Assembly (NCBI RefSeq): GCF_002836255.1 | Contig: NZ_PJAU01000055.1 | Coordinates: 62,001-126,000 of the forward strand | From: Colwellia sp. 75C3 | GTDB taxonomy: Bacteria; Pseudomonadota; Gammaproteobacteria; Enterobacterales; Alteromonadaceae | DNA length: 64,000 nucleotides | Reading direction: 5' to 3' | Shown: in pieces, positions 29,677 through 37,806 of the stretch | Position numbering within the stretch: position 1 is the stretch's first letter | Layout: every line of letters begins with the position of its first letter | Made by a program: the position numbers and the translations under genes | The notes under the pieces: model-generated | Database searches by the model: none | What the model was told of the DNA's origin: nothing | The model's input: the letters and a program-made list of their open reading frames with translations, nothing else

Positions 29677-29711
29677 TTTACATAGCTTTACACTGCCTTG
29701 CACTGCTTTGC
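29677..29711 (-). promoter_or_regulatory. Array of four CpxR half-sites between cpxR and cpxP
   Basis: Read on the minus strand the sites are GCAAA-N5-GCAAG-N5-GTAAA-N5-GTAAA (plus strand TTTAC at 29677 and 29687, CTTGC at 29697, TTTGC at 29707). The 10-bp period is exact, and one pair matches the published CpxR box GTAAA-N5-GTAAA perfectly. A TATACT (-10-like) for the cpxP-like gene lies just downstream at 29724-29729. Confidence 0.82.
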
Positions 29712-29800
29712 ATAAAGCCTAGATATACTATAGCTGAACTTAATCAAGCGTAAGCTAACTTTCTATCAGTATAATAAAATTACCCATAAAGGAATTTCCA

Positions 29801-30259
29801 ATGAAAATTACATTAAAAAATATAGCAATTGCCACTTCACTTTGTTCTGCACTGGTTTTAACACCGGTAAGTTTTGCTGGTAATGACAACTCAAACCATA
29901 AAGGTCATCATGAGAAAAATCAGCAACAAATGAGTGAAAAAAAACTGGCTAAGCTCACGCGTAAATTAGGATTATCAGAAAGCCAGCAAGCTGATATTAA
30001 AACACTAAAAGCAGAAGAAAAAGCACAAATGCAAACAATAAAGCCAGCAATGAAAGCCTTTCGTGAGCAAGTTAAAACTTTAATGTCTGCCGATAGCTTT
30101 GACGAACAAGCTTTTGTTCAATTACAGGAAAATAATCAAGATGTTTTTTCTGCTATGGCGTTGATTAAAGCAAAAAGTAAATTTGCTATGAAAAGTGTGT
30201 TAACTGAAGAGCAATTAGAAAAATTTAGCTCAATGAAGCATAAGCGTTCACGTCGTTAA
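29801..30259 (+). CDS. cpxP: CpxP/Spy-like periplasmic protein (LTXXQ family)
   Basis: A 152-residue exported protein with signal peptide (about 1-26, ending SFA-GN) and a basic, Gln/Lys-rich helical body. Two LTxxQ-type motifs are visible: LTRKLGLSESQQADI and LTEEQLEKF. CpxP and Spy are periplasmic chaperones of the Cpx/Bae stress responses; CpxP also inhibits CpxA. Divergent position next to cpxRA with CpxR-type sites between supports cpxP over spy. The assignment between these two paralogues rests on context. Confidence 0.82.
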   Translation: MKITLKNIAIATSLCSALVLTPVSFAGNDNSNHKGHHEKNQQQMSEKKLAKLTRKLGLSESQQADIKTLKAEEKAQMQTIKPAMKAFREQVKTLMSADSFDEQAFVQLQENNQDVFSAMALIKAKSKFAMKSVLTEEQLEKFSSMKHKRSRR

Positions 30260-30312
30260 TTTTATTGAAAAAAATTCGGTAGTATTCTGATTACATGCTA
30301 TGTTCTAAAATA

Positions 30313-30339
30313 AAAAACCGACTTCTGTCGGCTTTTTAT
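30313..30339 (+). terminator. Rho-independent terminator after cpxP
   Basis: CCGAC (30318-30322) / GTCGG (30327-30331) with loop TTCT, flanked by an A-run before and CTTTTT after. Confidence 0.85.
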
Positions 30340-30474
30340 TGTCTAATATTTCTCATCAGTCTGTTATATATTTAAGGGATTATCACTCATTCTTGCTATA
30401 TTTAAAAAATCCTGCCAAGTTATAGTATTGAAAAGCATAAATTAATTAGCTAAATATATTCTTGGATAACTCCT

Positions 30475-32463
30475 TTGAACACTTATTCCATCTTAAATCG
30501 CTTGAACTTATCAATACGTCAAAAAATCGTGTTCGCCTTTGCTATTCCTCTGGTATTGATGACGTTCGTTGCGACACTTTTATATGTGAGTACTGAGCGA
30601 CAGCTTGAAACGGCTAAATGGGTTCAACATACCCACCGTGTTCTCTCTCAGGGACATGAATTATTGAAATTATTAGTGGATATGGAAACAGGTGAACGAG
30701 GTTTTTTAATCACAGGAAATGAAGTTTTTTTAGAGCCCTTTAATGAAGCGGGGTATGTATGGACAACTAAGTTAGATAATTTAAAACAGCTTGTTTCGGA
30801 CAATGCCACTCAAGTAGAGCGATTAACAAAAATAGATTTATTACAAAAACAGTGGTTAGTCGAAGCAGCAGAAAAAGAAATTAGTGCTAGACGCGAGGTC
30901 AATAACTCAGACTTGAATACCATGAATACCATGAATACCATGAATACCATGAATACCGTGATAGCATTAATTGAAGCCCAAACAGGCAAGAATATTATTG
31001 ATCAGATCCGGCAAATAAAGTCAGAGTTTATTCAAGTCGAAGAGTCTCTGTTATTAGCGCGAGAGTTATCAGCAGAGCAAGCAGTCAGTAAAGCTAAATG
31101 GGTAGTGGTTATAGGTATTATTTCAACCTTATTACTGGCTGTTTTTTTGTCCGTGTATATTTATAGTTATATCGTTCAAAACCTTAATCAATTAATGGAA
31201 ACTACAAAAAGAATCTCGGAAGGCGACTTTGATTCACCGCTATTACTAAATTCTACAGACGAGTTTTATTTACTTGCTCAAAGCTTTAATTCAATGGCGG
31301 TGTCGTTAAAAAAATCTATTGAAACAATGGAGTCGGCGGTTAAAGTTAAAACAGACTTTTTAGCAAATATGTCTCATGAAATCCGCACACCAATGAATGG
31401 TATTTTAGGTATGCTTACTTTGTTGGAAGATACCACGCTAGATAAACAGCAGTTAGAATATATCGAGAGTATCCGCTCTTGTGGTGATGGTTTGCTGGTT
31501 GTTATTAATGATATTCTTGATATTTCTAAATTAGAGGCTGGCAAATTAGACCTAGATCTACAGGCATTTGATTTGAGGTTAATGATTAATGAAAGCTGTT
31601 ATCTACTCGACAGTATGGCCTCGCAAAAGGGTATCACCATCTCAATATCCCTCGATAACGAATTGCCTAAATATTTAGTGGGTGATCGTTTAAGATTACG
31701 GCAAGTCTTATTAAACTTACTCAGTAACGCTATTAAATTTACCAACAAGGGTACTGTTCAGCTTAACCTAGTCTTAAATTCATTAACGGAAGACGATTGC
31801 AGCCTAACGATAGAAGTTATTGATCAAGGTATTGGAATTTCTGTAGAAGATCATGATAAATTGTTTAAGCCTTTTTCTCAGGTAGATACCTCAACCACGC
31901 GTTTGTATGGTGGTACCGGTTTAGGGCTAATTATTTGTGCGCAGTTGATTAAACAAATGCAGGGCAGCATATCTGTAAAGAGTAAAGAAGGTCAAGGCTC
32001 TACTTTCTCATTAGCCCTTAACTTAGCGGTGGTCGAGGAACTAGTCAACAATAGTCAAAACATCCTTATCAAAAATAAAAGTGAGCTGGCGAGTAAATAT
32101 CCCTTAACTATTTTAGTGGCTGAAGATAATAATATTAACCAAGTCATTGCCCGTAAGTTGTTTAGTAAATTGGGTTATACCGTCGATATTGCTGTGAATG
32201 GCCGATTAGCCGTAACCGCGGTAGAAAATAAAGCTTACGACATGATTTTTATGGATATGCAAATGCCAGAAATGGATGGTGTAACCGCGACGAAAGAAAT
32301 TCTAAAACTGCCAGGCAACGAAAATATGCCTATAGTTGCTATGACCGCTAATGTAATGGAACAAGATAAAAAAAGGTGTGCTGAGGCAGGCATGGTGGGT
32401 TTTGTCGGTAAACCTATTAATCTTGATCATATCATCAATGAAATTATACGACTAAAAGGCTAA
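30475..32463 (+). CDS. CHASE3 hybrid histidine kinase with receiver domain
   Basis: A 662-residue membrane sensor. Start TTG (30475) is chosen because it places a normal N-terminus before the first membrane segment (about 16-40); the next Met would cut into that segment. A CHASE3 domain (GERGFLITG, about 45-200), second membrane segment (about 208-230), HAMP, H-box MSHEIRTPMNGILGML, ATPase (DQGIGIS, GGTGLGL), and a C-terminal receiver (MDMQMPEMDGVT, about 545-660) follow. No HPt domain or separate regulator is adjacent, so the downstream partner is unknown. A 9-bp minisatellite encodes NTMNTMNTMNT in the CHASE3 region. Confidence 0.9.
   Translation: MNTYSILNRLNLSIRQKIVFAFAIPLVLMTFVATLLYVSTERQLETAKWVQHTHRVLSQGHELLKLLVDMETGERGFLITGNEVFLEPFNEAGYVWTTKLDNLKQLVSDNATQVERLTKIDLLQKQWLVEAAEKEISARREVNNSDLNTMNTMNTMNTMNTVIALIEAQTGKNIIDQIRQIKSEFIQVEESLLLARELSAEQAVSKAKWVVVIGIISTLLLAVFLSVYIYSYIVQNLNQLMETTKRISEGDFDSPLLLNSTDEFYLLAQSFNSMAVSLKKSIETMESAVKVKTDFLANMSHEIRTPMNGILGMLTLLEDTTLDKQQLEYIESIRSCGDGLLVVINDILDISKLEAGKLDLDLQAFDLRLMINESCYLLDSMASQKGITISISLDNELPKYLVGDRLRLRQVLLNLLSNAIKFTNKGTVQLNLVLNSLTEDDCSLTIEVIDQGIGISVEDHDKLFKPFSQVDTSTTRLYGGTGLGLIICAQLIKQMQGSISVKSKEGQGSTFSLALNLAVVEELVNNSQNILIKNKSELASKYPLTILVAEDNNINQVIARKLFSKLGYTVDIAVNGRLAVTAVENKAYDMIFMDMQMPEMDGVTATKEILKLPGNENMPIVAMTANVMEQDKKRCAEAGMVGFVGKPINLDHIINEIIRLKG
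30915..30959 (+). repeat. In-frame 9-bp minisatellite in the CHASE3 kinase
   Basis: Four perfect copies of GAATACCAT (30915-30950) and a fifth with one change (GAATACCGT). Unit length is a multiple of three, so copy-number change adds or removes three residues without frameshift. Confidence 0.95.
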
Positions 32464-32509
32464 TACAAGGTAAGTTTGTTATTGCAAAACTTACCTTGTA
32501 TTAGCCTTT
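32455..32509 (+). terminator. 23-bp perfect hairpin overlapping the kinase stop codon
   Basis: 32455-32477 pairs perfectly with 32487-32509, leaving a 9-base loop. The left arm includes the last codons and TAA stop of the hybrid kinase. There is no T-run immediately after, so classical intrinsic termination is not certain. Confidence 0.6.
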
Positions 32510-32567
32510 AATAGCGTTACGTAGCCATTACTAAGTACACGTTCTTCAAAGAAATATTTCTTACAGA

Positions 32568-33098
32568 TTACTCAGTAGGAATGACCTTACCAATGTAAGG
32601 CAGGTTTCTATATTTTTGTGCGTAATCAATACCAACACCCACGACAAACTCATCAGGGATTTCAAAACCTACCCATTTAACCGCAACTTCTTCTTCGCGG
32701 CGCGTAGGTTTATCTAACAAAGTACAAATTTGAATGGAATTAGGTCCACGTAAATTTAAAATTTGTAGCACTTTACTTAATGTATTGCCGGTATCAATAA
32801 TATCTTCTACCAACAAAACATCCTTGCCTTCAATATTATCATCTAAATCTTTAAGTATGTGCACATCACGAGAGCTTTCCATACTATTGCCATAGCTTGA
32901 TGCGGTCATAAAATCCACGCTATGATTAACGGTAATAACTCGGGTCAAATCAGCCATGAACACGAATGAACCGCGTAATAGGCCCACCATAACTAAATTA
33001 TCGCTGTCTTGATAATGCTCACTAATTTGTATCCCTAATTGGGCGACGCGTGTTTTAATTTTTTCTTCTGAGATCATGACTTCAATGGTATGTTTCAT
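32568..33098 (-). CDS. hpt: Hypoxanthine phosphoribosyltransferase
   Basis: A 176-residue purine salvage enzyme joining hypoxanthine or guanine to PRPP. The type I PRTase PRPP-binding loop is [15 protein letters not shown] (about 94-108), with [13 protein letters not shown] near residue 40 and [28 protein letters not shown] at the base-binding C-terminus. It lies downstream of a purine permease on the same strand, separated by a terminator, suggesting a purine salvage locus. Confidence 0.95.
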   Translation of the reverse strand: MKHTIEVMISEEKIKTRVAQLGIQISEHYQDSDNLVMVGLLRGSFVFMADLTRVITVNHSVDFMTASSYGNSMESSRDVHILKDLDDNIEGKDVLLVEDIIDTGNTLSKVLQILNLRGPNSIQICTLLDKPTRREEEVAVKWVGFEIPDEFVVGVGIDYAQKYRNLPYIGKVIPTE

Positions 33099-33151
33099 AG
33101 TTATCTCTTTTATTTAAGTTAGTGATTAAAAACTAAAAGGCTATTTAAACG

Positions 33152-33183
33152 AAAAAAAGCCTTTGCGAACAAAGGCTTTTTTT
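33152..33183. terminator. Bidirectional terminator between permease and hpt
   Basis: AAAAAAAGCCTTTG (33152-33165) / CAAAGGCTTTTTTT (33170-33183) with a 4-base loop. T-runs on both strands; it ends the permease transcript. Confidence 0.93.
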
Positions 33184-33199
33184 CACATTAACGTAATGT

Positions 33200-34648
33200 T
33201 TAGTTTAAGAAGATAAACTTAGCAACAAATAATGCTGTTAATGCCCAAACGCCATTAGATACTTGACTCGATTTTCCTGCACCTACTTTTAATACCGTGT
33301 AAGTGATAAAACCAAAGGCAATACCATTAGCGATAGAAAAGGTGAATGCCATCATAACTGTCGTACATACAGCAGGTGCATATTCGGTTAAATCATCCCA
33401 ATCCAAGCCTTTAAGCGAGCTCATCATTAACATGGCAACATAAATAAGCGCACCATCAACGGCAAAACCAGGTAACATTTGCGCTAGTGGTAAGAAGAAT
33501 ACCCCCGCAGCAAATAACAAACCAATAGTTACAGCAGTAAGACCTGTACGACCACCCGCAGCAACACCAGCAGCAGATTCAACATACGATGTTACTGGAG
33601 GACAACCAAAAGCTGTACCAATAACAGAAGAAACAGAATCAGCTTTTAATGACTTGCTTAAACCTTCAATTTTACCGTTTTCATCTTGTAGGTTAGCGCG
33701 TTCAGCAACACCCATTAACGTACCAGCAGTATCGAAGATATTCACAAACAAAAAGGTAACGATAACAGGAATTAATGCGACTTCAAAAGCGCCAACAATA
33801 TCTGCTTTCCAAAAGATAGGTTCAAGGGCCGAAAACTCAGGGATCGCTAATAATCCTTTATAGGCAACAAAGCCTGATTCAGGTGCAAATGATTTAGCTG
33901 CTTCAGCAACCACAAAGAAATCAGTAGGAAGTAACCAAGTCATCGCAAAAGCAATGAAGGTCGTTACAGCAATGCCAATCAATACCGCGCCAAATACTTT
34001 ACGGTAACTAAGAACAGCGATTAATAAGAAACTTAGGAAACCTAATGCCGGCGCTTCTGGGCCAAATGCACCAAAACCAAAATGGGTCATGTCAGCAAGG
34101 GCTACAACATTATCAGGGTTAGCAACAATAATACCGGTAAAACGTAAACCGATAAAACCTAAGAAAAGACCAACACCTGCAGTCATGGCAAGCCGTAAAC
34201 TCATGGGGATACTGTCAAGCATCCACTCCCTAAGCCGAGTGACACTCATTAATACAAAGATAACACCAGACAGGAATACAGCACCTAGGGCTATTTCCCA
34301 GCTGTAGCCCATGCCCCCAACAACGGAGAAGGTGAAAAAGGCATTTAACCCCATACCTGGCGCAAGACCGACAGGCCAGTTAGCGTACATACCCATTATG
34401 ATGGTAGCAATTGCAGCACCTAAACAGGTAGCTAGGAACAAACCATCAAATGGCATGCCTGTTTTAGACATAATGATAGGGTTTAAAAACATAATATAAG
34501 ACATAGTCACGAAGGTAGTAAGACCTGCCATGAGTTCAGTTTTTATCGTGGTATTATGCTGTGATAGTTTAAAAAGACGCTCTAACAGACCGACGTCATC
34601 TTTTTGCTCTTCAGTTTCATTCTCGCAAGATTTGCTAACCTGTTCCAT
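33200..34648 (-). CDS. NCS2/AzgA-type purine permease
   Basis: A 482-residue membrane protein with about 12-14 hydrophobic segments. Family marks include TTFVTMSYIMFLNPIIM, GMGLNAFFTF, NIFDTAGTLMGVA, and GCPPVTSYVESAAGVAAGGRTGLTA, which define the AzgA/PbuG branch carrying hypoxanthine, guanine or adenine with protons. Linkage to hpt favours hypoxanthine/guanine. It has a long upstream region (34649-35346) that I examined for a purine riboswitch without finding one. Confidence 0.92.
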   Translation of the reverse strand: MEQVSKSCENETEEQKDDVGLLERLFKLSQHNTTIKTELMAGLTTFVTMSYIMFLNPIIMSKTGMPFDGLFLATCLGAAIATIIMGMYANWPVGLAPGMGLNAFFTFSVVGGMGYSWEIALGAVFLSGVIFVLMSVTRLREWMLDSIPMSLRLAMTAGVGLFLGFIGLRFTGIIVANPDNVVALADMTHFGFGAFGPEAPALGFLSFLLIAVLSYRKVFGAVLIGIAVTTFIAFAMTWLLPTDFFVVAEAAKSFAPESGFVAYKGLLAIPEFSALEPIFWKADIVGAFEVALIPVIVTFLFVNIFDTAGTLMGVAERANLQDENGKIEGLSKSLKADSVSSVIGTAFGCPPVTSYVESAAGVAAGGRTGLTAVTIGLLFAAGVFFLPLAQMLPGFAVDGALIYVAMLMMSSLKGLDWDDLTEYAPAVCTTVMMAFTFSIANGIAFGFITYTVLKVGAGKSSQVSNGVWALTALFVAKFIFLN

Positions 34649-35346
34649 AACTACAGTTCTCTCGTTGATTTATATTTAAGGTCGTTTATTTGTATTTTTT
34701 AAAGTTTGACCTGCTGGTAATAATTTTTAAAAACTTAACTCTCTAGTCGCTGATTCACCGATAAAGCCGATAATGACAGCGGTTGCTAATATTAAGAAAG
34801 AGGCTGTGTTGGACCCAATTTCCGCATAGCTGATTTATTAATACATAAATAAAAAGCAAAGTTAACAAGTTAAAGCTTTTGTCAATTCCATATAGTGAAA
34901 CCAGTCTGAACTATAGGATATACGCTATATCCTATAAATTTAACGATAACGAGAGATAACGGTGAAAAGTAAAACCGTTAAATTTCACATGGTAAAATCA
35001 AGTTAACGTTAATTATCAGTAATCTAAAGGCCCCAGTATATCTCCCAGAATATTTTACTTTGCTAATGTCTTTATTAGTACTTTAGTGCTATTTAATGAT
35101 ACTTATCTGAAAATGAGCATTATTCATCCTATACCTAAAGTAGAAAACTTGTCAATAGTGTCAAGAAATGGTTTTTTTAGTGTATAATCTATACTTTGGT
35201 CTCTAACGAGGTATTGGAGCAATGAGTGTAAAATGCTTCACAGCGTACTTTTCATGGGAATAGTTCTTTCGACGTTGATATAAAGAACGAAATATCAGCA
35301 ATATGAGTACTATTTCCACTAATCAACAAATTTAAATTAGGTAGCC
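34649..35346. other. Long intergenic region between divergent purine permease and sulP
   Basis: Holds three things. A 36-codon minus-strand frame without start codon (34727-34834) encodes one hydrophobic helix (ASFLILATAVIIGFIGES) and may be a gene remnant. A perfect 11-bp inverted repeat with 3-bp centre (TATAGGATATA, 34912-34922; complement 34926-34936) is operator-like. A TATAAT (35183-35188) and a possible 13-codon leader peptide (35222-35263) precede sulP. The rest is AT-rich with nothing recognisable. Confidence 0.5.
34912..34936. promoter_or_regulatory. Perfect palindrome upstream of the purine permease
   Basis: TATAGGATATA-CGC-TATATCCTATA. It lies 264 bp from the permease start and 410 bp from sulP; a regulator-binding site is possible, but no regulator gene is adjacent. 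Confidence 0.4.
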
Positions 35347-36951
35347 ATGCTTTCTTTAGCCCATTTTAACCGAAAAACCATTAAAGGCGACATTTTTGGT
35401 GCGCTAACTTCAACAATAGTTGCTCTTCCTTTTGCATTAGCTTTTGGTGTTACCTCTGGCGCGGGTGCGAGTGCCGGTATTTATTGTGCTATTTTAACCG
35501 GGCTATTCGCCTCTTTATTTGGTGGTACTAACCAACAAATATCGGGTCCTAATACCGGTTTAACGGTTGCTATGGTTGCTATCTTAACCAGCTTTGTTGC
35601 ACAGTCACCTGAAAATGGTATTGCGGCGGCATTTACCGTAGTGAGTTTAGCTGGGCTGTTTCAAATGCTCTTTGGTATTTTTAAATTGGGTAAGTACTTT
35701 ATTCTTGTTTCATACCCCGTTATTTCAGGTTTCACTTCGGGCATTGGTGTGTTAATTATTCTGTCCCAAATTGAACCTTTATTCGGCCATTCATTACCAG
35801 AATTACAACTGTCACTCAGCACGCTAACTAGCACCAATACTTTATTAGGACTGGCTTGTTTAGTGGTTCTCTTTTTATGGCCGCAAAAATATAGTCGTGT
35901 GGTACCCGCCAGTATTATCGCGGTAGCGGGCGCAACAATATTTTATGTTTTCTCAGGCGCTGATATGCCTGTAGTTGGCGCAATTGCCAGCGAATTACCT
36001 TCGTTTAGTATGCCTATATGGGACAATGCTTTAGCCAGTGAAATGATTAAATCAGCATTGCTAATTGCCACATTAAGTACCTTAGATTCATTAATGACCT
36101 CACTAACCGTTGATAGTATTACTAACGAATTACATGACTCAGACCAAGAACTTGTTGGCCAAGGTATTGGTAATATTGTTGCCGGTTTATTTGGTGCATT
36201 ACCCGGTGGTGGCGCGACTATGCGTACAGTCACGAATTTAAGAGCAGGTGGTACTACGCCTTTGTCGGGTATTCTTCATGCTCTCTTTATTTTAGCCATT
36301 GTTTTATGGGCAGGGGAATACACAGCGTATATTCCTGTGGCCGTTTTAGCCGCTATTTTGACCCATGTAGGCATCAGTATTATTGATTGGAACTTCCTCA
36401 AGCGACTTCATCAAGTGCCTTTGTTTAGCGTTGGCTTAATGATCTCGACTATGATCATGTCAGTAGCATTTGATTTAGTAACCGCGGTTTTAGTTGGCGT
36501 GTTTGTAGCTAACTTAGTAACAATTCGCCGCTTATCAGAAATCCAGCTGGATAATATTAAGTTATGTACCGCGAAAGAGGCCGAGCATTTATCCCCGCCA
36601 GAAAGGCAATTATTAGCGTCAATGGATGATAGCGTATTATTGCTTAATATCTCAGGACCTATTGGTTTTGGTGTTGCTCGCGGCTTAAAACAAAGTGTTT
36701 CAGAGTCAGATCAAAATAAAACCTTATTAATCGATTTAACTGATGCGCGATTCGTTGGCATTACTAGCACTATTGCCATTGAAGAAATTGTTGTTAGTTA
36801 TCAAAATCAAGGGCGAGATATTTTACTATCAAATGTCTGTGAACGTGTGGCAGAGGATTTTAATAAATTAAAACTGCTCGATAAAATAGCACCTGATCAT
36901 GTATTTGCTACCCGACTAGATGCACTGACATACCTTAAAGAAAGAGCCTAA
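35347..36951 (+). CDS. SulP-family anion transporter with STAS domain
   Basis: A 534-residue inner-membrane carrier. The N-terminal 400 residues form the SulP transmembrane core (DIFGALTSTIVALPFALAFG; SGPNTGLTVAMVAIL; GQGIGNIVAGLFGALPGGGATMRTVTN). The C-terminal STAS domain (about 430-534, VLLLNISGPIGFGVARGL and LLIDLTDARFVGITSTIAIEE) is regulatory. SulP proteins carry sulfate, bicarbonate or other anions; nothing here fixes the substrate. A hairpin follows at 36977-37012. Confidence 0.92.
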   Translation: MLSLAHFNRKTIKGDIFGALTSTIVALPFALAFGVTSGAGASAGIYCAILTGLFASLFGGTNQQISGPNTGLTVAMVAILTSFVAQSPENGIAAAFTVVSLAGLFQMLFGIFKLGKYFILVSYPVISGFTSGIGVLIILSQIEPLFGHSLPELQLSLSTLTSTNTLLGLACLVVLFLWPQKYSRVVPASIIAVAGATIFYVFSGADMPVVGAIASELPSFSMPIWDNALASEMIKSALLIATLSTLDSLMTSLTVDSITNELHDSDQELVGQGIGNIVAGLFGALPGGGATMRTVTNLRAGGTTPLSGILHALFILAIVLWAGEYTAYIPVAVLAAILTHVGISIIDWNFLKRLHQVPLFSVGLMISTMIMSVAFDLVTAVLVGVFVANLVTIRRLSEIQLDNIKLCTAKEAEHLSPPERQLLASMDDSVLLLNISGPIGFGVARGLKQSVSESDQNKTLLIDLTDARFVGITSTIAIEEIVVSYQNQGRDILLSNVCERVAEDFNKLKLLDKIAPDHVFATRLDALTYLKERA

Positions 36952-36976
36952 GGGAATAGCCCAAGAGTAAATCTAC

Positions 36977-37012
36977 ATAACCATACCTTTATAGCGATGA
37001 AGGTATGGTTAT
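36977..37012. terminator. Hairpin after sulP
   Basis: Perfect 13-bp stem (36977-36989 / 37000-37012), 10-base loop, but no T-run on the plus strand. Confidence 0.45.
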
Positions 37013-37074
37013 AAAAAGGCGGTAATGGAACTAATAAAACCTTGAATAAGTTATTTTACCAGCAAAGTATTGTA

Positions 37075-37155
37075 TTAAACATCTTGAGTAAAAGAAAACA
37101 TAGCACCGCCTAAAGAAGATTCTGACACTACAACTTTATCGATTACTGGCTTCAT
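37075..37155 (-). pseudogene. C-terminal relic of a histidine kinase
   Basis: In a frame different from the receiver gene it overlaps, the minus strand reads MKPVIDKVVVSESSLGGAMF followed by SFTQDV and a stop at 37075-37077. The segment VVVSESSLGGAMFSF resembles the last strands of histidine-kinase ATPase domains (S-x-LGGAxFxFxL). With the truncated receiver just upstream, this is best read as the two ends of a former regulator-kinase pair joined by an internal deletion. Confidence 0.5.
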
Positions 37156-37579
37156 TTATTGTCAATGCTGAATTTGATGGCATGTTTTCACGCTTTTTCT
37201 CTTGAGCATGTTGGTTTCGTCTTAGCAATGCTTCTATTCTGGCGACAAGTACATGAGGTCGTAAAGGTTTAACTAAATAATCATCGGCGCCCATTTTTAA
37301 TAAGCTTACTTCGCTGACATCATCATCGCAGGCGGTGAGAATTAAAATAGGTTGCTGATAAAATTCTCTGGCAAGTTTGCAAATTTCAATGCCGCTCATG
37401 CCGGGCAGCATTAAATCGAGAATAATTAATTCGGGCTGGGTAGCTTTTATCGCCTCTATTGCTAGTGAACCATCATCAATAACGGAAACTTGATAGCCTT
37501 CAGCGTCTAAGTACATGGCGGTTAACCGTGATATTTCTGCTTCATCTTCAATAAGTAATATTCGTGTCTTGCTCATCAT
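37136..37579 (-). CDS. Truncated response regulator (receiver domain only)
   Basis: A 147-residue protein. Residues 1-120 are a complete OmpR-family receiver: LIEDEAE acidic pocket, phospho-acceptor Asp in LILDLMLPG, LTACDDD, and Lys in DDYLVKPLRPHVLVARIEALLRR. After the linker (HAQEKKRENMPSNSAL) the frame stops at the point where the winged-helix DNA-binding domain should begin. A kinase-like tail follows in another frame. It is therefore likely a deletion remnant, though a stand-alone receiver could still be made. It is divergent from the 929-residue lipoprotein gene. Confidence 0.75.
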   Translation of the reverse strand: MMSKTRILLIEDEAEISRLTAMYLDAEGYQVSVIDDGSLAIEAIKATQPELIILDLMLPGMSGIEICKLAREFYQQPILILTACDDDVSEVSLLKMGADDYLVKPLRPHVLVARIEALLRRNQHAQEKKRENMPSNSALTINEASNR

Positions 37580-37640
37580 TTCTCTTTATTATTGCACCAC
37601 GATGCAAATTTAACGTAAAAGTTCGCGCTAATAAAGTCCA

Positions 37641-37695
37641 GCTTACATGTGCTTACAAACACTAGTTATGCTTACAGTGGCTTACTTGTGCTTAC
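37641..37695. promoter_or_regulatory. Five phased GCTTAC repeats (putative response-regulator operator)
   Basis: GCTTAC starts at 37641, 37651, 37670, 37680 and 37690: spacings 10, 19, 10 and 10 bp. Direct repeats of 5-6 bases every helical turn are how OmpR-family dimers typically bind. The array lies between the divergent truncated regulator and the 929-residue lipoprotein gene. Confidence 0.68.
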
Positions 37696-37806
37696 CCTAA
37701 ACCTCTATTGAATCGTTGATAATCACTCATCACTTATGTTGCAGGTTGAAACGTTATAAAAGCGTTTTGCAACTATTTTATTAATGAGTAATAAAGGAAA
37801 ATTATA

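Noticed and set aside
34649..34960. Purine riboswitch upstream of the permease
   Set aside because: I read the minus strand for the conserved junction and loop motifs; some pieces such as CTATATGG and TGGTTTC occur but in the wrong order and without the flanking stems.
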